This document shows positions 49,101 to 61,516 of a DNA stretch of 64,000 nt, piece after piece. Location of the stretch: positions 3,720,001 through 3,784,000 of the forward strand of contig NW_026944388.1 of assembly GCF_033439725.1 (NCBI RefSeq). Reading direction: 5' to 3'. The position numbers and the translations under genes are program-made. Position 1 is the stretch's first letter. Every line of letters starts with the position of its first letter. The DNA is from Neurospora tetraspora. Its lineage: Eukaryota > Ascomycota > Sordariomycetes > Sordariales > Sordariaceae. Under the pieces are notes generated by a model. It was not told the DNA's origin. It did not search any database and saw only the letters and a list, made by a program, of their open reading frames with translations.

Positions 49101-52100
49101 TATATATATAAAAGTAAAATAAATAATTAAAGAAAATAATAAAGAAAAGCGGTCTATACTCCTCACCGACGTTTTTATTAATTATATAATAAGTAATAAA
49201 TCCTATTCGTCCTATATTAAATAGGTAACGGATTTTATTTGCTTACCGGCCGTATTAATAGTAGCCTAAATATTTTCTACCCTTCTACTCCTTTCTTTAT
49301 ACTGGCAATTCGACGATAACGTTAGATTTTAATATTTTCTTAATTAATATAAATTTAAGGAGAATATATTTAGAACGTTCGTATTCCTTTTATTAATTAA
49401 TAGGGAATCTTATTTTATAATTACATACTATTTTCTTATTTAAATTTATTAAGACCGAACGCCGAATTTATTTATTATTTAAATTTCCTATGCCCTTCCT
49501 ACTTACTAAAAATTTAATTACTTCGTCCTTATATTTATAAATTCTAATACATCGTTTAAAGATCTTCTTAAGTATAAACGGTACTTAGTCGTCTAATTCT
49601 AATTCTATAAATAGATTTTTTTAACGTTCGAAAGGATCCGGCCTATCCATAATTTTATAAAATTATACTATTAAAATAATGCGATAGAGTTTAGACGTCG
49701 GTAAGAAATCTAATTTATAAATAAAGTAATTAACCCTCTTAATAATATAATATAGACCCGTTCGAAATATTAATTATTTCTTCTTCAGCTTTTTAAATAG
49801 TTTATACCTGTTATTAAATCGTACGTATATTAAATTTCCAATTTCGAAGTTAATTAATATATACCGAATATTATACCGCTTTTTTATGGCTATATCAATT
49901 ATATTAATTAATTCGGTAGCTTCTAATTAATACCCGGATTTTAAAATCTATAAAATATTTATACTCAAATAATTCTCATTTATTATACTTCGTATAAAAA
50001 TATGTAAAATAGAATAGGGCTTGAAACTATATACGACTTCGTTAGGGCTTATACCGAAGGTAGCGTATATTAAATTATTTAATTAATATTAGATTATTAA
50101 TAGAATATTAATCTATAAATCGTCGGAGGTAGTATAATAGAAGCGGATAGCTATTTTAATAATCTAATTAGTACGTTCGGATAATCCGTTAATTTAAGGG
50201 TAATATATTATAAAATATAATAGTTTTATACTATAAACCTTAAAGATTTCCTTCTAAATATCCAAAATAAATTTAATATTACAATTATTAATAATCCGCT
50301 AAGGAATACCCTAATCGATAAAAATCTATATTCGTAACTTTACTATAGCTTACTCCTTAACTATATAAATAGAGTAGCCGGCGGTTAATAGCGTTTTCTT
50401 ATTGAATTTATAAATATTAACATTTATCGTATTTAGCGTATTATACCCAGGGAAAGCCCAGAAGGTACCTTTAAATTCGACCTTAAATATATCGGTTATG
50501 AAATCGGTAATTGTTATATAAAAAGGCTACGGTAACGTCCGAATAGGCTAGAATTTACCGGGGGTTAATTTACAATTGGTTTAATATTCCTAATATATAC
50601 GGTAATAATTAATACAAAACCGTACCTTCTACGTCTTACAATAGAATTAAATATAGTTAAAATCTACTATTATACAATTTATACTAATATATTAATATAT
50701 ATTATAATTAAGGTAAGGATTTCCTATACGCAGTTAGAAAGTAAATACAACTTTTTCTCGTTATTATAATTTATATAAAGAAATAAGCCGTCTCAAAATT
50801 TAAACGAACCGGCGGGTAACTAACCCCAGCAATCCGTGTACCTTAGTACTAATTTCGGTTTAAGCGCCGAATTTATTTCCGCTTAAGTTATAGCGTAGAA
50901 TATATTAATAATTTTTTAATAGTGTAGATGGGTTTTATATCCTTTCAAGATTTTAGTTTAAAATCCGTATATAAATATTAGTATAGCGGAATAATAATTA
51001 AACCTGACCTATTCAAACTAATTTACCTATATCCTCTAATTAATTAATATCGTTATAATTCGTATAACGGTCCAATTCTATAAGGAGCTGTAAAAGAACG
51101 TTAGGAAAAACGTTAAATAGACAAGGAATATAAAAAATATATAGCCTAAATTAAGATACTTAATTAATAGCGTTAGCGAATTTAAAATTTGCCTTAACTA
51201 AATTTATAATTTTAAAGAACGTATATTTTAAAATTTCCTTCGCCGGAGAATAATTGGTGAAAATATTAACTAACTACTTATTAAACTAAATTAGTTTACG
51301 CCACTTCTTCAAAATCTAAATAACTATAACGATTTTAACCTCTATAAAACCGTAGTACTTCTTAATAAAAGTAATCTCTCCAAAAATAAAAGCGATAAAC
51401 CGAATATAATTAATAAAAATATTTCAGCTTAAAATATCCTTACCGTTCTAATTATTTATAAATTAGAAAGCTATTATCCTAAACTCTTATTTGTAAATAT
51501 CCGTCTTAAAGAATAAAGGCCGGGTATAATCATAATACTACAATTTTATTTAATTATATAAATCCTCATATAATTTCGAAAAATTTATATTCCTCATTGG
51601 TTAACACGAATTTTATTCAAACAATATATACCTTATGGACATTCTTAGAAATAATAATAAGGAATTCTCCGGACTCCCTACCTTATTAGAAGAACTCTAT
51701 CTTATAGTATTCTAAGAGAGTACTCTTAATTTAAAACTATATTATTCTAAACCGGAACCATCCTACGATTCTAATATAAATTTCTAACGCTTTTAATATC
51801 TCTAAGAACTTAATCTATTTATAACTAGCAATATAATCGTCCGTATAATTAATACTTTTACTATTAATTATATAATTAAGCAATTTTATTAATAAATACC
51901 TAATAAAAGATATATTAACTCTAATATAAATATAGTACTCATTAATAATATTCAAAACGACCCGTAGGTAAATTAAGTACTCTTCTTCAATCTTACTAAA
52001 TATAACGATATTATTAATATAAGCGCGAACAAAATAGTAATATTCGAAGAAACGTTTATCTATAAATCGCTATACGAAGGCGGGAGCATTTTTAAAAATT

Positions 52101-55100
52101 TATAAATATAATGTTAAACTATTCTAAACCTCGTAAATTAATAACTACTATTCAATCCTTATACTGAAAATGGACGGGTAATTAATAGAAAAAATTAGAA
52201 ATATCGAAAATAGAGAAAATAATATAGCTTACTATATTATTTATAATATCCTATTAATTTAAAAGCGGGTAAATATTAAGAATAGCAATTTCGTTCAACG
52301 GGCGGAAATTAAAAATAATTCGGCATTTCCCGCCCTTTACTCCCTTATACTAAACGATAAAGACGGGATAAATAAATAAAATTAATTAATTTATAAAATT
52401 TATCCGCCCTTAAGTGTAAAAGCGGTTATAAATTTTATTAAAGAAGGTATAATCCTTATATTCTAAAGGGTAGACCCGTACTTACCGCCTTTAATTTTAT
52501 TAACCCTCTATTAAATTAATACGTATTTTCTTATTCTCCGTTATAGGGACAACGCTTCGATTACGGAAAATATTAAAACTATCTACCAATTAAGTAAATT
52601 TCTCTGCGAATTTAGACTTTTTATAATAGATACTAACTCCTCTAACCGATTTCGCCTTAAAAATATTATTTAGCTTATTAAATCCCTACGCCGGTAATGT
52701 AAATATATATAATTTTTTTAGCGAAGTTAAGTTATAAGAATTAGTTTCCTAAGTTAATAGGTTAAATTAGTAGTTTTCTTCGTTAAGAAATATAGTGTAT
52801 TATAATAGGGTAAATCCGGTTTGGATAAAAAATATAAAATAATTAACATCATAAATTATCAATTAATATACCGAATTCGTTTCGAATAAATTTATATATA
52901 TAACCGATTATTTTATAAGCCCTAATAACTAATAATTATATAATTTAATTTACTACCGTAACAAATTTAACTATTTTATAAATAATAGTATAATCGAAGA
53001 TACTATTATAGTCAGATCGAAAATTATATACCTTAGAGTTTAACCTTTGGGGGTCCTTTTTAAAATTAATGTACCGTACGGGAATTTGTATTTTAATAAA
53101 AGTTAGGACGACGATTTTCTAAAAGGCGGTAACTTTATACAACGGAACTTAGTATACGTTAGTATTAATATAAATTAATTCGCTATAAATCTAAATATTC
53201 TTTTCCGTCCTCATTTTATAAAAAGCCTAACCCCTCACTTTTATATTATATACCGAACGAAAGTAAACTTCCTTTGAAGTAAAATTAAAAGTAATATTAT
53301 AATTAATCAAAAAGCGGGTTCCGAAAAATAGTTTAGGGGCGAATTTAGGAATTATATTAACCCTAATCGGGAAATAACTATCAATTTAAATATTATAAAC
53401 GTAACCTCGGATATAAAAATTAAATTCTACTTATTCCGTAATCTCTTTACTCCCCGAAATACTATTAATATAAAAACCCTAAATAAGAAAGAATCGAAAG
53501 TTCTTCGTAAATTTGTAAATAAATACTTTATTTACTAGAATATTAGAAGCGTTTAAATCGAAGTATACGTTTACTTCGGGGCCGTCGGGATCCCAGCTAA
53601 TAAATACTATAAAGTAGGTAATTCTTCTCGGAATACAAATAGGCTTAATAATTAAAGCTAGGTTTACTTTTACAATTTAACTATTTTAGAAAGCGAAATT
53701 AATTCCTTATTCTTATTTAAAAACTTATAATCGGAAGCGGGTAATATATCCTAATCGAAAAATTTATTCTATTCGAAATCGTTACTATAAGTACTATCGT
53801 CATCTAATTTATAAATAGTAAAAGCCTAATAGTATTTAACCTAATTACCGAATTCTTCTTCCAAAATAACGAATATTATAATAAGTATATTACCCTTATA
53901 AAGAGTATCGTTAATATATATAATAAAATTAGCAGCCTTGTCATAATCTTCGTTGTCTTCTCCTTCGCTAATAATAATATAGCCAAACTTCCGGAATTCC
54001 TTTACCTTCTTCTTCGAATCAAAATAATTATTATATAAATAGAAATAATCCTTAAAATAGGAATTTCTATCATTATTAATCTTCCGTTAATAGAAGTATT
54101 TATATCGATGATTTTAGCAACTAGAACTACCCCAATAATTATTATTATTAAACATATCAATCTATCGACGTTAATTATTAGAACCTCGGTTACAATTATC
54201 CTTATTACAACTATAGAACGAATAATATCTACATTAATTATTATTATAAAAAAAATAATTATTTTCCCTAATTAGTATTTTCTCTTTCGGGCTCGTATTT
54301 AATTTTTTTATCTTCTTCTTCGTAATAAATTATAAATTTGGATTTCCAATCCTTTAATTCCAAATATTTCGTTTTAATTTTAATATTTAAACGGCGTAAG
54401 TACTTCTCCTTAATATCGTTAACTATAAACTTATCTACCGGATTTTAAAAGTTAAGATAGAAATTAATATATAATTATTAAAATTACTAATACGTAGTAA
54501 TATTACCCAATTAGCGGGCGTAATGGAATAATTAATTAATTAAAATCCGAATAAATATCTTACAAATATTACAGGCTTCGGAGAATCTATTCTTTTTTAA
54601 TTATTCGGTAGTTTTAGCGAGTTCGATACCGAAACGTTTATTTATAATATTTAAGAAGATTTCTAAAAATTCGGAGTATATTTCGCAGTTAGTTTAGGAA
54701 AGCTTTTAAATCTATTATTAAATTACATCGCCTTTTAATAAATTTAGAAAATATTAAAACATTTTACAAATATAACTTAAAATTCTTTCTACTCCCTAAT
54801 ATATATTAATTTCCTAATTAAAAAAGTCCTTATAATAAAGGACCTTCCCCTAATAGAATATTAAATAGCCCTTATAGGTTTTATAAAGTACGTTGGGCTA
54901 GAATATACCTACTTCCTAAGCTTTTTAATCGTCGTTAGCAGAACGGACTTTACTCCAACGAAAATTATTAATAGAGCTACTCCTAAGGAAATTAAGCCTT
55001 TAAAACGGAGGAAAAAGAGAGCAACTACTACCGCTTAGGCTTATAAGATTATTAAAACCGCCAGAATTACTTAAAGTACTAGCCGCGCTATTATAGGACG

Positions 55101-56964
55101 GCGGCGTACCGCCGGTACTATTAGTAACGTTAGTAATAATAATTAGAATAGCGGGGAAATTAATCGGAATTAAATAGGCCGGGGTACCGAAATATTTATA
55201 AAGGGGTATACCCTATCTATAATTATAATAATTATAATATCTTAAAGGAGGTAAGATAGTTTTATAAGAATATAAATAGTCGGAGGCGTTAATTTTACTT
55301 AAAGGCGGCGGACCGAGCGAAAAATCGGGTAGAAAACCGGTTAATAAAAAACCGGTTTAGTAGGAAGCCCAACGGAATTCGGAATAATAATATACTATAT
55401 AAGGGCCTAAAAAAAGCGAAAGTACTAAGTATTACTATAGGAGGAACTATATTAACAATTAGAATTATAATTCCACTATAAATAAATAGATTAGGATTAG
55501 TAAGGATAGAGATACCGGATTTTATAAAGTAAATACCGGATTTAATAGTATTAATATATTTAATTTTAGCGGCAGCCGCATCGGCCGAACTTTTAACCAA
55601 AGTCTCTCCTCTAAAAGTTATCTTACTAAAAATATCGAACAATCTACCAAAAATAGTAGAATCGCTAGAAGAATAATCTTTTATATTAATATTAAATTTA
55701 ATTTTTTTAGTATTGGATATAAAAATATTAGAATTTAATTTCGGACGTACTTTTACTTCCTACGGAAGGGTTTTAACGGTTAGGCGATAATATTCAATAG
55801 TATTTAATTATAAAATACGGATTTCGAATATTCTGGACGTAACGGAAAATAATAATATTAAGTAAATAGAAATCCTACTGTATCCAAATAATATTAGAAA
55901 TTTAGAAGTAGAATTCTAAGCCTATAGTCTCTTAACTACTTAATAATCCTCCTCTAAATTTCTAGCGTAAGCGCGGACCTTTAACGGTAGTTAAATTATT
56001 AATTTATATTTAGAATTAATTATACTGAATATAACGTTAATAATAGAACGGGAAATTAATATTAATATTAATGTACGAAATAAAGAAGCGATTAATAAAG
56101 ATAAAGGTAATATAGACGCATAGTAATTTAATATAATTATTATATTATCTTCGGCGGGAGTAGTATCAAAGAAAACTCCCCAAATAATTCTTATAGTATT
56201 AATACGGCTACGGGTACATATAAAATCCGATATTTAAAGGTTAACTAACCTATTTATTCGTATAAAGTTGATATAAAACCGCTTTTCGGTATCTAAATAA
56301 ATTAATCCGTCCTTAAGGAGAAGATTAATTACTATCTAAATCCGATCGACCACTTTACCCTTACCTTTAGGGTCGGATTTACCTTTATAATATAAGACCA
56401 TAACTAAAGAGAACGGATCGGCAGCGTAATAAGGGAATAAAGCAGTTAATGAGGAAGGCTTAATATTATATAGGGTTAAAATTATCTCTTCAATTATTCT
56501 GATCGTCTTTATTCTTATTTTTTAAATAGTAAGAGTTTAGTCGATTTAATAATTTTTAACGAGTTCGTTAAATTTAGCGAGGATAGAAATAAAGTATCTT
56601 CTTAAGATATTAAGGTCGGTAATCTAATATAAATAATATACAAATATATTATTATTATTATATAATTTATTATTAATTATATAAAACGTACTTTTACCAG
56701 GCTTAGGCCGAATTCTCTTACAATAGTTAAAAACCGCCAAGTCGTAAACGTCTACGATCGCTTATAAGGAGTAGTTAAAATAACGTTCGTAAAATCTATA
56801 TAAACTATCGGCTCTCTTATTATCGGCTTTAATTTAAATATTAGGAATTATTTTAATAATGTGGGACGCAATTCTGGGGGGACGAAGAAATAGGTACAAT
56901 AGAGTAAAAGTATTTACGAAGTAATAATAAGGTCGTCAATTCGATTTTGAACTATAGAAACCAC

Positions 56965-57365
56965 TTACTACGAACCAGGGAGAGCTGGGTTCATAGTCAC
57001 TATTCTACCTACTAATAAAGTCGTTAGTTGACGGATTCTTTTAAGAGAGAAGAATCTAGTAGTAACGGATTTATTAAAGGGATTAATACGTAGCGGAAAT
57101 TATTACGATGGACGTAACGGATTCTACTTGAAAAATTATAATTAATTACAACCTAGAATTTAGGTTAATAAATAATTTTACTAAATAAATATTTCTGGTT
57201 GTAAATAATAATTAATTGAGTGAGAGAGGAATTCGTCTCAATAGAGACGAATCCGTCACTAACTATCTAGTATTGCCTAGAGCTATATCGGGGCTAAGAT
57301 ATGCCGAATCCAGCATACCCTAGTTCCAGTATACTCTAGCCCAGCCGACCAGTCGTTATGTAATA
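56965..57365 (-). repeat. LTR of the nested retroelement (right copy, 5' LTR if read on minus)
   Basis: 401 bp counterpart of 45745-46144. It is followed on the right by the CCTAA target duplication (57366-57370). It keeps a somewhat higher GC content than the left copy. Confidence 0.88.
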
Positions 57366-57860
57366 CCTAAAAACTACTCCTCTATAACATTAAATAAAAT
57401 ATAAATATACTATTTAAAGAATTCAAATACTATACTAATAATTCTCAGAATTAAAAGTTAAACGGCGGCGAGCTTTTCTACTATAGTCTCTAAATATAAA
57501 AGGAAACCTAGCCAATTAAGCGGAGTTAATTACTTATTTCTACGTAATATATATAACTTTACTAACTCATCTTAATATTAATTACTATAGCAATAAAAGG
57601 ACGCTCTATCTTACTCCCAAATAAAGTAAATAATAACCCAACGACGGATAACGTAACCGACGTAAAATCTATCCACCTCTAACATTAACTAGGCTTTATA
57701 AAGCAGCGCTATAAATTTCGCGAAAGTATCAAGACTATACCAAATTACACGTTCTTAATAATTTCGAAGATAAACTATAATCTAATAAGTTCGTTACCGC
57801 CTCCTCCTCCTATAGCGGCAGCGCGGGGTAACTTGTTCTACTAATTATTATTATAATATA

Positions 57861-57998
57861 TGTGATGGCATTTGTGGGATGCATCTGTCATTACAACTAT
57901 ATAAGACCACTTGAGCGACCGAATTGCCAGCTTCGGTTACTTGTACCCTTTTGCGGGGACACGGGCTGGTTAGTGTAGTGGTCTGCCACCACCGTGAC
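57861..57998. repeat. Short islet of ordinary base composition inside the RIP block
   Basis: About 138 bp with normal G+C and abundant CA/TG dinucleotides, surrounded on both sides by strongly RIP-mutated DNA. It is flanked by AATATA at 57855-57860 and 57999-58004, which could be a 6 bp target duplication but may be chance in AT-rich DNA. It contains TTAGTGTAGTGGTC (57970-57983), which resembles a tRNA D-arm (Pol III box A), but no matching box B or cloverleaf was found. It may be a small tRNA-derived or MITE-like insertion that arrived after RIP, or be too short or too unique to be a RIP target. Confidence 0.5.
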
Positions 57999-59163
57999 AA
58001 TATACTTATTGAACGAAGGCTTATAATATTAACTTAGCACGTTAAATCGACTATACGGATCTATACTATAACCCCCATCAGGTAATTATACTAATTTAAT
58101 TAATTTATAATATAAAAGAAATAATAAAAAGATAATCTCTAACTTACCTTACTAAGATAATAACGAACTTACTATAATGTATTATTATTAAACCGCGAAG
58201 GCGTACTAACTATAATTTAGAAGCGCGGAAAAAATTCACAATAACTATAGTCTATTATACGAAAACTTTAAAGGGTTTAATACTAATTAAATCTTTTATT
58301 CATAATTATAACGAATATAAATCGTACAAAATTATAAAGGATACTCTAAACCAATTTTAAATAAACTTAAATATTGTACGCCGGGCTAAAGTATATATAT
58401 CGGTAATAAAACTATTAATTTTAGCTAGAGTATTAATCATTTCATCACAAACATTCGAAACAATACCAGCAAAATTTATAGTAATATATTCAATTACTTT
58501 AATATACTAGTTTAACTAAAAAAAAGATGTTCCGCTAGCGGTAGTAAAAAAAATATTAATAATACGACGACTAGCGTAATTATTAAACTTATTAAAAAAA
58601 TATTAACATAAAAAGTAGTACGTATATATTAGGCAATAATCTATATTTTTATTTACCTATAAATAAAGGGAAACTACTCGTTAACTATAGTGGTAACGTT
58701 AAGAAAGGTATAAATAAGTACGATAGAGTATAAAAAAGTACATATAAAAGAATTTTTAAAAAGGTTAAAAAGCCGCCTATCTAATAGTATTATTTCAATT
58801 ACATACTAATTAATCTTGTTCTTTTGAATACTATTTAATTGAATCGCGTACTAGCGAATATCGTTATAATTCTCAATTTACTAGCGGAATTTATAAAAGC
58901 GGTATACCTCATATTCTTAAAAGTAAGCGCGTAAGCAAATAATATTATTAGTCTAGCGGTTGTTGCAATAAGTATATTATACAATGGGAATTATGGGACT
59001 AAAGTTTTAAATAAATTCGAATTGGGCAGTGATAACCTCGTTTCTCGCGTTACGTACAGGCAGTATAACGAGGAGGTTGCTGGCGTTAAGGGGATTCGAA
59101 GAAGTAATCAGAATACTAAAAAGTAGGTTAAGAGAGGAGGGGGCACGGGCCATTGAAAAAAAT

Positions 59164-59234
59164 GAAATTTCTGAAATTTGAAATTTTCCGAAAAAATGTC
59201 ATTTTTTCAGAAACTATCGATCCCTAGTCGGTGC
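59164..59234. repeat. Right end of the hAT-like element: subterminal motif, TIR, target duplication
   Basis: Subterminal motif 59164-59179 (inverted relative to the left end), TIR 59216-59226 and target duplication 59227-59234. Base composition switches back to ordinary DNA here. Confidence 0.75.
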
Positions 59235-61516
59235 CGGTACGGCCTCGCTGGGCTCCCTGGCAAGTACGCTAGTGAATGCGGGTGAGTGCTGGAGTGCAAC
59301 GCTGAGCAAACTTTAACTGAGACCTCTTGTCCTCTGGGAAGGAGTTCTTGCGAGGACCGAGGAGTTCTTCCCCCCACTCGGTGAGTGTGACCGGATGAAC
59401 ACCCCCAGGCCCCCCTCAACGCTCTTTCCCCTTTGCAGCCGAAAAGACTGACCGCCCGCTCATCGTGTCGACCACTTGGAGCAAGAGCAGCACAGCAAAC
59501 AACCAGAAAGAGGAAGGAACATGTAATGTGAACCCCCTCAACAGGAGACGGAAAGAGACAGGTCAGCGGAGATGGGGGCAGATGGGGGCCCTTGGCTTGA
59601 CTTTCCTCGCTCCTCATTCGCAACATTGGATCTCATCGACGGCCATCTAGCAGGTGTGCTCACAGATCTGTCCTCCAGATTGGCTCAATGGAGCTCCCCT
59701 CGCTACTGCTGCATCTCCGGGCCCCCTCGTACCCAGGTGGACACGTGCCGGACCTCTCTCCAGCCCGAGGTCTCTCACTCTCCAGTCTCTGAGCATCTCA
59801 CGTCATCACTCTCCACTACCAATTTCACACCATCATAGAGCTAGAGGTAGAGCCATCTCAGCTTAATCACTTCATCTCACTCAATAGCCCAGTGGCATCT
59901 CTATGTGGGATGATTAACCTCAGCTTCTCCTCAACCAACCCATCCTTTGACTCTTTGCCATCAGCTAGCATCACCTTGAAAAACAAACTCAAAGCACCAT
60001 GAGCGGTTTTCTCAAAGAGTCATCATCTTCCCGTTTGTTCATTCAGGTCTTCGGGCGCTACAAGCCGACGAAAGGACCACAGTCTCAGTCACAGACTCAC
60101 AGTCCCAGTTGCAGTGACACCCCCAACTTGGCTTCTCACTTGTAAAACCCCTTCGTCCGGCCGTCCTGCAAACACCGCGTCCAACGATGTGGTTTCGCCT
60201 GCAGAACCATTGTCAACAGCATCCAATGACATGACCATCAGAGAGCATAGCGGCAGGGCTTACGAGGTTAGTTTGCTGCAAGGACGGCATCTTTTGTTCC
60301 AAACTCACGCCATATCATTACCGACTCCATTCCAGATTTGAGACCTCATGGACCCTTTAGACAAGGGTACTTACAGATCGAGACCGTCATCGTTCATTGT
60401 TACCGTTGTCCTTTTCGTGTCTAATCCGTGATCAGTCAAGCGTGTAATACAAGGTACACTAACGACAAGCACAATGCAGATCAGGGCCTCTCAAAGGCTT
60501 GGTATAACGGACATTTTGCCCGGCCCCGATAGCTGTTCCATTTCTGACTGTTCCCCTTTTATTTTGCTGACTTCTACGCCTTCCAAACCAAATCTTGCGT
60601 TTCCATGCTGCAGCAGCCAGAACATCAAGACAGTCCCGACCCATTAACCCGCTTTCTGGATTGTCAGTCCCTGGTCTACTTTGGCATCCCTGCTAGGCAA
60701 TCTACAGCCCTTTTTCCTATTCGTCCCTCTTTCTTACTGAGGATAGCCTCAAGACCCCCTCTCCATTCTTCTCCGTCCCTCAAAGTGCCGGACAAGGCAA
60801 TATCCAACATGCTCTCTTCATAATATCGGCCTCTGTTTAATCTCCCCAGTTGTCAACTACCCCGGCTTTGCCATATTGTATAAGACACCACATCTCCATG
60901 CTTAGCCTTGGATTTACTCCTTCGACAACTCAGCGTTACACTTATACGTAAGCGCCTCGCCCCTGCGTGCCACCCGTTTTGGCCATATTGTCCTCGAATA
61001 GACCAGCAAGACAGCATCGCTCAGAGTCGATACAGATACGCCTGTACACCAGCACAGTCGACTACAACACTAGTTTTTGTGCCTCGAGGGGGCCACCGCA
61101 CTGGGCTGTCATCCTGCTCAATACCCCCAAGTACCACTCGGCTACTCGCAGCATAGGTCACCTAGCATCTCGTCCAACCTCTACGCCGGCCTTGTTCTCA
61201 CTCCTGGAAGCTGGAATCGCCAAGTATACCCACGGCCTTGCATGTAACACCAGACGCCTGCACTGCTGGCATCTGTCTTGGCTGGACCTATTGTTCTCCC
61301 AATGTAAGACATACAGCCCATGCTCCATCCCAGAACCCAGTTATCCGGGTTCGTATCGGTTGTTGGTCGGAAGCAGAACCGGCTCCATTTGCATTCCTTC
61401 GCTGTTGCCATCTTGTAACACAGCAGGATCGCCGACCTAGAAGATCCCTTGACTGACACTGCTTACAGAACCATAACCACATCTGGTTCCCCTCCGTCCT
61501 ACGCCCTCTTTCTTCA
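59235..61516. other. Right flank of the RIP island and velC promoter region
   Basis: 2.3 kb of ordinary base composition without a supported gene. It should hold the promoter and a long 5' leader of velC, as is common for fungal developmental regulators. Several short open frames (for example 60967-61440 plus) could be upstream ORFs or chance. Confidence 0.5.

Larger units (their letters stand above)
45745..57365 (-). mobile_element. Ty3/Gypsy-like LTR retroelement fossil, nested in the hAT-like element
   Basis: An 11.6 kb element bounded by two direct repeats of about 400 bp (LTRs, listed separately) and by identical 5 bp host sequences CCTAA at 45740-45744 and 57366-57370, a clear target duplication. 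Its likely orientation is minus: read that way the LTRs begin and end like TGTTA...AGCA, and a stretch near 52.0 kb still resembles the reverse transcriptase active-site region of the Gypsy group. A possible primer binding site begins two bases inside the right-hand LTR (about 56945-56962). The body is RIP-mutated throughout, extremely AT-rich, and broken in very many places. It must be younger than the outer element it sits in; RIP prevents dating by LTR divergence. The length is above the usual 5-8 kb, so further nested pieces are possible. Confidence 0.85.
45024..59226. mobile_element. hAT-like DNA transposon, RIP-mutated, with a nested LTR element
   Basis: The ends are an imperfect 11 bp terminal inverted repeat: TAGGGGTCGAT at 45024-45034 and, inverted, TAGGGATCGAT at 59216-59226. 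The TAGGG start fits the hAT terminal consensus (Y-A-R-N-G). The flanking 8 bp, ATCGGTGC at 45016-45023 and GTCGGTGC at 59227-59234, agree at seven of eight positions, as expected for the 8 bp target duplication of hAT elements. A 16 bp motif, AAATTTCAGAAATTTC, lies inside both ends in inverted orientation (45054-45069 and 59164-59179). Without the nested retroelement and its target duplication the element is about 2.6 kb. The whole interior is AT-rich and rich in TA dinucleotides, as after RIP, and no transposase frame can be read. The hAT assignment rests on ends and target duplication alone. Confidence 0.75.

Noticed and set aside
48978-49166. Hydrophobic 62-codon frame inside the island
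   Set aside because: Same reason: AT-rich codons give Phe/Ile/Leu/Tyr-rich chance peptides.
55295-55642. 115-codon open frame on the minus strand inside the AT-rich island
   Set aside because: Lies within the RIP-mutated retroelement fossil. Open length there is a by-product of composition and not a host gene.
57941-58010. Possible tRNA gene around the box A-like sequence
   Set aside because: No acceptor, anticodon or T-arm pairing can be made and there is no box B, so it is described only as part of the un-RIPped islet.
60967-61440. 157-codon open frame upstream of velC
   Set aside because: Cys/Pro/Ser-rich with no domain. More likely leader sequence, perhaps an upstream ORF.
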